Positions 1-12,052 of a stretch of DNA of 64,000 nucleotides are shown piece after piece (positions within the stretch are counted from its first letter, which is position 1; each line of letters starts with the position of its first letter). The position numbers and the translations under genes are program-made. This DNA is from Hydra vulgaris (Eukaryota > Cnidaria > Hydrozoa > Anthoathecata > Hydridae): positions 2,980,001 through 3,044,000 of the forward strand of contig NC_088934.1 in the NCBI RefSeq assembly GCF_038396675.1. Direction: 5' to 3'. The notes beneath the pieces are model-generated. The model made no database searches and had not been told where the DNA came from. It was given only the letters and a program-made list of their open reading frames with translations.

Positions 1-399
1 TGCAAGTTTTTAAGTACTATGAAAACAAACTATTAATGCTTTGCTGAAGGGCGCAGCGAGAATGAGGCTTAGAGCGCCATATTAACAGTGAGAAATATAA
101 AAACCTAATCAATGTGTCAGCTTCATCAAAAAAGTTGACATTCTTTTTTCAACCTAAAAATTCAAAGATATTGCAAAAAAGCCCACGCAGCTAAAACAAC
201 TCTAGCATTTCATACTGTTTGTCATCATCAGTCTCACAACTCGATGACCTGCACAGCTGGTTTAATGCACAAATTATTTGAAGATTCGGAAATTGTAAAA
301 AATATTGCAAGTTCGAAAACAAAAACTGAGACAATAATAAATCAGGTAATAGGCTCCACACTGTTAATCAACTGGTTAAATCATTAGGTAGCGTTTCAT

Positions 400-1665
400 G
401 TTTCGGTCTTTTCACAGATGCTAGCAATCACGTTTTGTAGAAAAAATTTCAGATTGTTTTTTAATACTTTCACTGGAAGGCTGGTGGTATCCAAACTAAA
501 ATTCTTACGTTAGATAACACACCGAATAAAGCCTCTAAAACACTCAAACATATGAATTGTTGTCTTAGTGTGTTGCTTTTGCTGGAGATAATGCTAATGT
601 AAATGTAATGTTTTGGAGGCATTAATAGAAAAGTAAGCAAAAATTTAATCTCTTATTTGAAGGAAGTTTTAAAAAAAACCGTTGGTGGGTGTTGGATGTT
701 TTCCCATTGGTTTGCACAACTGCATACAATATGGAGCAGATTTAACAAAGATTGCTGTTGAAACTGTTGTCTTGAAAATATTCAAATATTTTTCTATGTA
801 TACAGTTAGAAAAGAAGCTTTAAAGGATTTATGCAAATATGAGGACATTAGTTATCATCAACTATTCTACCACTCTAAAACTAGATGGTTAAGTTTTGTT
901 TCCAGCTATTGAAAGATTGCTGATGTTATTTGATGTATTGAAAATAATTTCTTTTCTGTAGATCAACCACCTGTTACGATAAAAATATTTTTTGAGAATG
1001 AATTTTCAGAAGCTTATCTTTGATTTTTGCATTCCTTGATGTTTCTCTTTCAAGTAAATATTGCAGCAATTGAAAGACAAGAAACGTCAGTTTTAGAAGA
1101 TATGAACCTTCTTCACTCTACCGTGGAACATTTAAAAGACTGTTTAAATGAAAAATTCCAATTCTTTAAAGTCATAGATATATTAGGAAAGGCTAAAAAA
1201 AGTGATAGAGATGAAGATTATAAATGCTTTATGGCATTAGTTAAGCTAGTTTATGAAGCATGCATTCTTTATTTAGAAATGTGGTTGAAACCTTTTTATA
1301 ATTTTTGTGCTTTGGTTGAATGCATTTAAATAAAGTAAAAGACAGCACATTTGATGACATTTTGATATGCATTTTACACCTGAAAGAAAAAACGTATCAT
1401 TTCAGATGATGTACAATTGTTTGACCAATACTGTTCTCTTAAACCATTTGTGCAAGGCAAAAATGAGCAGTTTTTTGAAATACCCTTGCATGAATATTGG
1501 GTTTTATTTTTTAAGACTTGTCCAAATGCAAGTTGCTTCTCAGAGATACCTAAATTTTGTGATGTATTCTTCTGTATTCCAGGACTCAACGGAAATATTG
1601 AAGCAGTATTCTCGTTGGTTTGTGCTCAATGGAAAAAGGAAAGAAACAGACTCTTTAGTTGACTC
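400..1665 (+). pseudogene. Degenerate hAT transposase (ZMYM1-like, DUF4371 type)
   Basis: Translation in several frames gives relics of the DUF4371/hAT transposase found in ZMYM1-like elements: a FGLFTDAS-type stretch near 400-420, LLHSTVEHLKDCLNEKFQFF at about 1107-1166, and the hAT C-terminal dimerisation signature at about 1580-1655 ([12 protein letters not shown] followed by [10 protein letters not shown]). No single reading frame exceeds about 100 residues in the homologous part, and stops and frameshifts are frequent, so it is dead. No terminal repeats were recognised. It runs into a (TA)n tract at its 3' end. Family assignment rests on remembered family motifs and is fairly secure; exact limits are not. 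Confidence 0.6.
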
Positions 1666-1700
1666 TGTGAATTGTATCGTTCTCATCATCGTTCATCATC

Positions 1701-1704
<4 letters not shown>

Positions 1705-1760
<56 letters not shown>

Positions 1761-1814
1761 TATATATATATATATATATAAAACTATATATATATATATA
1801 TAATATATATATAA

Positions 1815-1890
<76 letters not shown>
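1705..1890. repeat. (TA)n microsatellite
   Basis: An almost uninterrupted TA dinucleotide tract with three aaac interruptions. Open frames across it (poly Tyr-Ile) are artefacts. Confidence 0.97.
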
Positions 1891-1892
<2 letters not shown>

Positions 1893-1989
1893 TCAAGGTT
1901 TAGAATAAAGATGTTTTTTTATTTTTTCTACTTGGGTATTATAAGTTACTTATAAGTTGACCGTTTTCTTCTTTGATCATTCTGAAGCT

Positions 1990-2442
1990 TGACCGATCTT
2001 ACGGTAATATACAAATGCAGCTGAGTTGGTCTCGGACAACTTGAGGTACCCCTGTATACCTTTGAGCTAAAATCCACAATAAATTTTTTATGTAGCGATC
2101 TGATGCAGCGAGCTTAGCTAGTGTTGATGTCCGCGAATCCATATCATTTTACAAATACAATCGTCAACAATAAAAATGCATTTGACTCTTCCATAAACTT
2201 GCTAAAAAGTTCCAAAAGACATTGACTGCACATTGATAAATCCAAAACGAGGATGTGACGAAAAACCTTTGATTGTGAACAATTTTTTCATTATTTTTGT
2301 ATGCCTCATTGTATCTAATGGTTGGGCATATCAAAAATATTAAAGCGTCTGGTTTCCGATCAAGTAGGTGGAGCATAAGCTCCGTTTTTCCTGAATTTGT
2401 TGCTCCTACAATAAGGAGATACCGTTCGATTGTATTCTCCAT
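1990..2442 (-). pseudogene. Broken Polinton/Maverick-type packaging ATPase (A32/FtsK-like)
   Basis: The 5' part (2442 downwards) begins MENTIERYLLIVGATNSGKT, with a Walker A motif GATNSGKT and then LIFLICPTIRYNEAY, typical of the FtsK/HerA-type DNA-packaging ATPase of Polinton (Maverick) elements and related viruses. Further along the same strand (about 2150-1995), after frameshifts and stops, come a Walker B-like VDDCI, an LAASDRY-like piece, and LLWILAQRYTGVPQ ahead of VVRDQL, in the order expected for the family. The gene is therefore a relic with at least one frame change and stops between the two halves. No capsid, protease, integrase or DNA polymerase B gene was seen nearby, so this is an isolated fragment. 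Confidence 0.6.
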
Positions 2443-2559
2443 CTATTAAAGATTAAGTTCTTTATATACATGTAAGACTATTCTCACATGTATAGATGTA
2501 GCTTATGTATATGTAGCTTTATATTTAAAAGCTATCCAAAATTATGTTCATGATGAAAG

Positions 2560-3231
2560 AGAAGTGTCAGTTAGCGACTCACTGAAAGAAGGAATTCGAA
2601 TTTGCAATGAACGTGACATTGAATTTGAAAGACGTTAAAGAAGAAAGAGATAAATGGATGGCGAAACATCGAGAGATGCTGATTTATCAGCTGAAGAAGA
2701 AATTGTAAAAGTTATGAAAGGAACTGTCGACCATCAATTCAAAGAATTAAAAAGTAGAAGCGTTCTTTTGCAAGAAATTGATGAAAAAATCTTGATATGG
2801 AAGGGTTGTGTTTTAAAAGCAAAACAAGCTACCTGAAAAAGCGGCGTGAAAAATTTGGGGAAGTCTACAGTTCTGATGTGGATGGGCAAGAACTATATGA
2901 AGAAAATTTGAATTTTAGAACGCTGTTAACAACCCGTGCCAAAAAAATTTCAAACCCAGAACAATTACTTTATTTTATAGTTCAGTATGAAGATAAAAAT
3001 GTTTTCCCCAATATGCGCATAGCATTGCAAATATTGCTGACAACTGCAGTTTCTACAGCCAATTGCGAAAGATCAATAAATTTAAGTTATACTTTCATAT
3101 TTGAGAGCCTCGGTGAGATAAATTGATTATGTGCTTTGCTGAGCATAGAATGAGAAATGACTGAAGAAATTGACTTTGATAAAATAATTAAACAAATTGC
3201 GTCAGCTAAAGCAAGGAAAATAAATTTGTAA
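2560..3231 (+). pseudogene. hAT (ZMYM/TTF-type) transposase C-terminal fragment
   Basis: Degenerate coding matter whose C-terminal part reads FPNMRIALQILLTTAVSTAN then CERS at about 3005-3072, the usual hAT dimerisation block with ASxERSF changed to ANCERSI. It ends near 3231 with KARKINL and a stop, the common terminus of this family. The frame shifts between 2836 and 2880 and again near 3120. The upstream 2560-2840 part is a charged helical region with no specific motif. It may be a separate copy or the displaced end of the relic at 400-1665; the two are separated by the (TA)n tract and the ATPase fragment. Confidence 0.55.
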
Positions 3232-3318
3232 TAAAACAATAATTATGCTAATTATGCTTGGGGAAGAACAGAAAAAAGTACAACGTATAATCAGTTTTGC
3301 AAATCATTCGAAGCATTT

Positions 3319-3408
3319 TTTTATTGAAATGAGAATTCTAAATATATACGAGTTAAATGTATTTAACATTTAACTCATATATATTTAGAATTCTCATTTC
3401 AATAAAAT
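3319..3408. repeat. Near-perfect short-spacer palindrome
   Basis: Two arms of about 40 bases (3319-3359 and 3367-3408) are reverse complements with one mismatch, separated by a few bases. The sequence would extrude as a hairpin. Confidence 0.85.
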
Positions 3409-3409
3409 A

Positions 3410-4450
3410 TGTTATTATTTCTTGAATATATTTTAAGAAATTATAACTTTTTAAACGAACCTTTTTGTCAAGCAAACTTTAATCAGTTTTGTATTACCAA
3501 TTGAGCGCCACACCTTTGAAATAAAACTGTTTTGCCAAATTTTAATTTTGTAGTACCTTTTCACTTTTTGCCTTTTTAAATATAAACTAAAAAACCTCAT
3601 TCTTTCATTAGATAATTTATTGAGTTATTAATTGTACCAAAAGTTAAAAATATATTTTGGTCTACTTTTTTATTGTTTATATACATGTTTTCGTTTATAG
3701 AAGTTTATTCTTATTTTGTTTATTGTTCTTATACTTTTTACTTTTAAATTTATATGTTGGTTCACTCTAGTATAAAATTCGGATGAGAAGATCCTCTTGA
3801 TCTTTCTTCAGATACATTGCAGTTTTGTAAAAGTTTTATTTTTTGTTTATCTTATACTTGTTAAATGCTTATTTAAGGTTCTGACAACAAGATCCTTGCA
3901 ATCTTCTTTCATATACCTTGTTTATATTTGTTATATTTTCTATCATTGTAATTTTATATTATTTGTTTTTATTATTGGTTATATAAAGTAATTCAACAAC
4001 CAACAAATGTAAATCAAAAAAAGTTGTAAACTTTGTCCAATAAAGTTAAATTCTGGCCCACTGTGCCCCATTGTAAAAATTCGTCATACGCCATATTGTG
4101 ACGCAAATCAAATAAAACCCGTAGGGTGGGATTTTTTCTGTTCCATAAGTCTAAAATATGTTTAATTAAAATATGTTACTAATTAAGCAACTAGTAAGAT
4201 AAAGCCAGGATAAAAAATTTAAATAAGTTTTGCATTATTTTGAAAAGGCTGCAAAAATTATTATACGAAACTTGTTTAAATTTTATTTTGCGGGATATGA
4301 AAAAATTAGATAAGCTAATTGGTTTCTCGCGTTGATATCTCAATTTTGTGTTTTATCAATTCGAACCAAATGTAGCAGGTTAAACTAATTTTTTTTTTAA
4401 TATTTTTTAATTATCTGTGTTACTTGAGTCAGTTTAAGTTCTTATTTGGT
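3410..4450. other. AT-rich non-coding stretch
   Basis: No coding region or recognised repeat family was found. It contains two small stem-loops, aagatc/gatctt (3788-3804) and aagat/atctt (3889-3905), the second preceded by GGTTCTGACA, that resemble the LINE 3' stem-loops at 5122 and 48986. The stretch may therefore be a decayed LINE 3' region. Confidence 0.35.
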
Positions 4451-4452
4451 AC

Positions 4453-4604
4453 GTATGTATGTATGTATGTATGTATGTATGTATGTATGTATGTATGTAT
4501 GTATGTATGTATGTATGTATGTATGTATGTATGTATGTATGTATGTATGTATGTATGTATGTATGTATGTATGTATGTATGTATGTATGTATGTATGTAT
4601 GTAT
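4453..4604. repeat. (GTAT)n tetranucleotide microsatellite
   Basis: About 38 uninterrupted GTAT units. All open frames across it (Met-Tyr-Val-Cys and Thr-Tyr-Ile-His repeats) are artefacts of the repeat. Confidence 0.98.
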
Positions 4605-5084
4605 CTGGATATGCATGCGTGTGCGTTTGTATGTGTATGTGCATATTCATAAACCTTTATACAAGAAGAGTAGCATTGTACAGATGTATCACAGAAGAGG
4701 TAACATTATTACAGAAAAAGAAACAATATGAAATTACATTATTTGATCAATATTTATCAATACAATAAAGATCAATACGAAAAAAGTAACATCCTAATTA
4801 TTTATACTTTACTGTTGACCTTGTACATATACTTTAAAGAAGAAGAAGAAGAAAAAAAAATGCAACACGTGGAGAAATTATTCGTAAATATAGAAAACGG
4901 AGTAGAAAAACTGGATTGAAATATCAAAAAATAATCATTGAATGAAGATTACTTGACCATATATTTTGATTTTAAGAAAGTGAAATTTATCTAAAAATCA
5001 CAGACAAAAGTTGCATGAATCGTTTGGAAGGCTATTTAACTTCGTTACAAGCACCTTTAACCAAGCAACTTAAAACTATAACGA

Positions 5085-5180
5085 AAGAAATGTCTAAGTT
5101 TCAACAGCGGTTCTCTGTGACAAGACCTTAAGGTCTTCTTAGAGTGTCCGCGTTCTTTATATAATAAGTTATTAGCAATT
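5085..5180 (+). mobile_element. LINE 3' end with terminal stem-loop
   Basis: The segment GGTTCTCTGTGAC, stem aagacc, loop ttaa, stem ggtctt, then TCTTAGAGTGTCCGCGTTCT matches base for base in layout the 3' end of the LINE at 47125-49024. The stems differ by compensatory changes (see findings). No reverse-transcriptase coding was recognised directly upstream, so the copy is probably heavily 5'-truncated. Confidence 0.6.
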
Positions 5181-5377
5181 TTCTTTTTCTTATAGTACAT
5201 AGTTGTTTCAGCTAGAAAAATTCAAAAAACTAGTTCAAAGTCAAGATCAGGTTTTTAAGCTTAATTTCAAAGTGTTTCGATTTTCTAGATTGCAGATTGA
5301 TTCACTTTTAGATATTAGTTTATTGTATAAATAAAAACCATGATATAGAATAAAAGAGTTTTGTTTTTTTGACAGGC

Positions 5378-6138
5378 TTAAGGTGGTACACCACCAAATA
5401 TTCTAAAATGCTCAAACTTAAAAAAAAAAAAAGTTTTATATCAATAAAAATTTCATTAATTTAGAATGCTATTTTATACTTCATTTTACTTTGTCTCGAT
5501 TACTTTGCCTCGAATTTATCGATAAACATTTATTCGTTTTCATTGGTTCATTCAAAACACGATAACTTGAAATATATTAATACAACATACATGAAATTTT
5601 TTACATATGTTCTAGACATATCAGGTAAGGTATTGACATTTGGATTTTAAGATTTCCAAAGTACATAAAAAATTATATCAATTTTTTTACATCAAGTAAA
5701 AAAAAAATCTTTTTTAGACCTTAAAATTAAAAAAAAGGAAAATTAGAGCAGAACTCAAAAATTTCGAAATGTCACCCCTAGAATATAGTATAGTAAACAT
5801 TTCCTGAAAATTTGAAGTGATTTGCACTTCTGCTTCACAAGATATCATGTTTACAATCGGACTATGCTTCGCAAAATTTGAAAATGGAGAAAAACTAAAA
5901 AATTAAATATTCTTGTCATTCCTATATAAACTTTTTTTAAATAGTTAATTTATCGAATTTTTAAATAGTTAATTTATCGAATTTTTAAATAGTAATTTAT
6001 CGAAAAATTAAAAAATAAGTTGGAAATAAGCTTTTTATATTATTAATCTACAATTAATTCAAATTGTCAAATGAGCGAAATATCAAAAATTAACTTTTTT
6101 TCAACTTTCAGAAAATATTTGATGTTGTACCACCTTAA
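5378..6138. mobile_element. TTAA-flanked MITE with GGTGGTACA inverted termini
   Basis: The left end reads TTAAGGTGGTACACCACC and then AAATATTCT; the right end, reverse-complemented, reads TTAAGGTGGTACAACATC and then AAATATTTTC. The element is therefore about 760 bp with inverted termini abutting TTAA on both sides, as expected for piggyBac-like target sites. The interior has no coding capacity. It includes a short direct repeat (tttttaaatagttaatttatcg type) near 5935-6000. Confidence 0.65.
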
Positions 6139-6756
6139 TAAAGTTTACTTTTTCTATTGTGTTATACACAGATTAACATTATTCTAAAAAAACTTACATT
6201 ATTTAAAAAAAAAAAATAACTTACAAAATGATTTGGTACCTGACTAGTATTTTATCATAAACGGTATATTTTTATAAACGTTAATTTGATAAATATCTAG
6301 TTCATTTGTTGTTTTCAATGAAGGTTAAGTATGTGTTGATTTTTTTAAATGGTAAATTAACCTCAAAGCGTATTTTTGACCTCCTTAGAGAACTTTTATT
6401 TTTGTTATATGTGTACTCGCTCAAGCTATATTTGCGTATAAGAGCTAACTATGTATAAAAGATAACCTACGCTTTATTTGAACATGAGAAGTTAGGATTA
6501 ATGTATATTAAGACTAATAATAAATTAAAGAACACATACCACAGAAAACTAAGACTGTTTTCTTCGGACATGCGCTATCCAGGTATTATAGAGCTCAATC
6601 AAAATGTAATTTGCATATTAAAAGTAGTTATTGAAATAACAATTATATGTTTTTGATTTTAAGTTACCATAACTGTTATGCAAAATATTTTACATAACCA
6701 TTTACTATTCCGCTAATTTCTTATAAAATCTGCTTTAAAAAAAAAGAATTCTTACA

Positions 6757-6783
6757 TGACGTCAGATTATGAATATAAAAATA
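6757..6783 (+). promoter_or_regulatory. Possible core promoter: CRE palindrome and TATA-like box
   Basis: TGACGTCA (6757-6764, perfect CREB/ATF palindrome) and TATAAAAATA (6774-6783) lie 37-60 bases upstream of the proposed ATG of the Ig receptor gene. In a genome this AT-rich a TATA match alone is weak. The pairing with a perfect CRE, a GC-containing 8-mer, makes it worth recording. Confidence 0.3.
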
Positions 6784-6819
6784 TATTGAATATTATTACG
6801 ATTATGAGTGGAAAAAAAA

Positions 6820-9354
<2,535 letters not shown>

Positions 9355-9426
9355 ATTTAAAAAAAAAAACTTTGTTTCTTATTACCGTTTAGCTAATCAA
9401 ATTTGTAAAAAAATTAAAATCATTAT

Positions 9427-9432
9427 AATAAA
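9427..9432 (+). terminator. Candidate polyadenylation signal of the Ig receptor gene
   Basis: AATAAA lies 72 bases after the stop codon. In AT-rich DNA the hexamer is common, so this is only positional support. Confidence 0.4.
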
Positions 9433-9437
9433 TCCTC

Positions 9438-9543
9438 ACAATGTAATTTTTTATCCTTGCAGTGTAGTTTCATATCTATGCGGTGTAATTTCGTATTTCT
9501 GCAATGTAATTTCTTATCTCTGCAGTGTAATTTCGTATCTTTC
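9438..9543. repeat. 21-bp minisatellite, about five copies
   Basis: The unit is close to TGCAGTGTAATTTCGTATCT plus one base, with copies starting near 9438, 9459, 9480, 9501 and 9522 and drifting by a few substitutions. It lies directly downstream of the Ig receptor coding end, possibly in its 3' UTR. Confidence 0.8.
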
Positions 9544-9559
9544 CAATTTATTAGGTAAC

Positions 9560-10555
9560 AATCTTTTAGTTCTTTTTTAATCAATTAGATCAACTATTTT
9601 TTATTATCACAAAAAAATTATGTTATAATGTTAAATAAAAAGAAATTCTAAACTTTGTAAACTAGTGGCTTAAAATTTGATCTTTTAATGATAAGTTTTG
9701 CTAATAACGAATGAATATAATCCGCAAATTAGTTCTAATTGTCAGGTTGGTACTTTTTTACTTTGTTAATGTTACTTTTTTGAGCTAATTCAAAGTGCTC
9801 ATATTACCAAGTGGTCTGGGTACTATGAGCACTTTTGTTATTTTTTTAAAATTTCTGTTTTTTAAAAATAATTTCGGGTGCCCAATGTTGCTGCCCAAAA
9901 AAAAATATTCTAAATCAGGATAACGACAACCAAGTGATGACTCACCTTCGGAAATCTTTTTTTACTAAATATAAAAAACTTTTATAATATTACGCAGCAA
10001 GGACATAATTATTGTATAAAATTACCACGCAACTGTGTGTCTGCAAAAAAGTATATTTTAGAAGTAATACATATCAAGGCATTTCTTTTAAATATTGTAG
10101 CCTGCTTTGTGGTTTATAAAGCTCTTTATTTATAATAAAAGTTTTTAATATAAAGAGTTAAATTTGTTTTTTTCAAAAATAATTTGACTTAAATTATGAT
10201 TTTCATATCTAGTGTTACTAACATATTAAAGAAAATTTTTCAGCATACTTTTTTTAATATGTTTTGCATTTTTTGTTAACAAACTAACTTAGTAACGGAA
10301 GTAGTGTCCATATGTATTGCAATTGCACACTCATGTCCGGATCAATTATTATTGGTATTAATATATTTGAAAGAACAGGTTTCTGATCCAAGGCGCATTT
10401 ATCACTTCTAATTTATAATACAAAGTTTAATTTAATTTTTTTCAAAAATAATGAAACCAAAAATATCTCATTTTCCTTTTTTTTGGTTTGACAAAGACAG
10501 TAAAAAGCTATTTAAATAGCCTCATAAATTAGTAAATTTGCTAGGTTTACAAGTT
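9560..10555. other. AT-rich stretch with no recognised feature
   Basis: Both strands were checked; only short open frames and homopolymer runs are present. Confidence 0.5.
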
Positions 10556-10559
10556 TACT

Positions 10560-11760
10560 TTATATTATTTTTACAAAGCAGCCATCAAGTAGCCCATTTA
10601 TGTTTTTATAATACTTTTCCCAAATTTTTTTCATTATACTGTCCTTGGTAGCAACGTTCAGAGTCCAGTATATCTTGATAAAAGCGTTCGTCTTGCAGTT
10701 TTGAGGAAACTTATATGCTCTCCTTGAATTTATTGAGATGAGTGTTAAGGATATGATATTCTGCAACCTATTATTGCATAACTCTTTATGGAAATCTGAA
10801 CCAAGTCCACATAGTTTTCAGCCTTTTGATTACCCAGCAAGCCAAAAAAGTAATTGCAACAAAACTGTTCCAAGTTGATCTCTATATTTTGTTTAAGCTT
10901 GTGACAAGTTTGCTTGGCAAAATCACATGTTTGCTTCACAAAATCTTTATTTTCTTCTTCTAATGAAGGAGCTATCTCTAATCTTAATTTTTGAGAGCTT
11001 TGGAAAAATATCTCTTACTTAACAGGTGCTGACTTCTTGTCAAGAGTAATGATTGCCTTATGAAGCTTAGCTTGATGTGCAATGGTGGCATAGGCACTTT
11101 CTGAGTTTCTATCAGAGGAAACCATTTTAAATTGCTCTTTGATCACAAAGAATTTGATCCGTTATCGCCAGTCCTTTTCTTAGTGTCATAAGTGTTCCCG
11201 AGGTAATGAAAATATGGAAATTTTGTGAAAACGCCTTGATAATTCATAAGAAAACCATTTTATAGTCTATAATGATCTTTTATCCGTTGTCGTCATACTT
11301 CAAGATATTCATCAATGTCTTTACACAAAGAGGTTTTTTTAGATACATAGAATGAGTCAATCTACGCATATGTAAGGCCACTCTATGATATGTATATGTA
11401 TACTCTATGTATAGCCACAACGTCTTGGCACAGGTTTCCTTTTTTAGAGACATAAAGTAAGCCACTGAAATCTACGCTTAGTTGTGTCTGTGGTTAAAAA
11501 CGGTTTTGATACCTGGGTTTCTGATTAGATTGTTAACATCTTTCTGGTTAAAAAAGTATGGGTTTCTCTCGCCAAGTTAAAAAACAACAAAATCTCCATT
11601 ATCTTAATTGCTGTCAAACTTCTTAATGATCAACTTTTGCCTAAAGATGGCTAGTTCCTATATAGGAAAAAGCAGATCATTTAGGGAAGTTTTGGAAGTT
11701 TCTTGAAAGTTTTAGAATTTCAAGCTCAGAAGATTTTTGTTGTATTGATATAAGTATAAT
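10560..11760 (-). pseudogene. Relic of an uncharacterised invertebrate repeat-encoded protein family
   Basis: Read on the minus strand in shifting frames, the segment shows collinear motifs of a family widespread in arthropod and cnidarian genomes, never characterised to my knowledge: ILKYDDNGxKIIIDYKMV (about 11295), FTKFPYF (about 11220), MPPLHIKL (about 11085), NYFFGLLGNQKAENYVDLV (about 10820), then DERFYQDILDSERCYQGQ (about 10660) near the C terminus. At least four frame changes separate these blocks, so it is dead. The family's function is unknown; its copy number in other genomes suggests it travels in a mobile element. The identification is from remembered family patterns. Confidence 0.55.
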
Positions 11761-11787
11761 GATCATTAATTCAAATAATCTTTACGG

Positions 11788-11942
11788 TCTTATCACAGAG
11801 CACCACGGAAGAGCGTTTAAAAGGAAGTTTGCGCCTTCTCTCTAACTTAATGTTATAAAACTTATCCAGAGGTAGCATTAAACCACAGATCTCTAGCTCT
11901 TGAGGCAACCGCGCTAACAACTGTGCTACGGTTGTTCGGCTG
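11788..11942 (-). mobile_element. tRNA-derived SINE
   Basis: The minus strand reads CCGTAGCACAGTTGTTAGCG (box A-like) then GATCTGTGGTTTAATGC (decayed box B). It shares its body (ggagcacc..gagagc..ttaa..cgcct) with the SINE at 14541-14704. No tRNA fold was confirmed. Confidence 0.6.
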
Positions 11943-12052
11943 TATCGCTGTTAACTGAGTATGAATGTAATGGTAAAGAACTGTTTCCATCGCGTGGATA
12001 AAAACAATTTTTGGTTGCTACATTAAAATTGCCAAATACTTGGCCATTCTGA

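Noticed and set aside
1696..1896. Long Tyr-Ile open frames over TA tracts (also at 7267-7375, 7591-7872, 30176-30531, 38160-38572, 44160-44384)
   Set aside because: Direct translations of dinucleotide repeats; no start context or family.
4424..4768. Met-Tyr-Val-Cys and Tyr-Ile-His-Thr repeat proteins
   Set aside because: Translations of a GTAT microsatellite on both strands.
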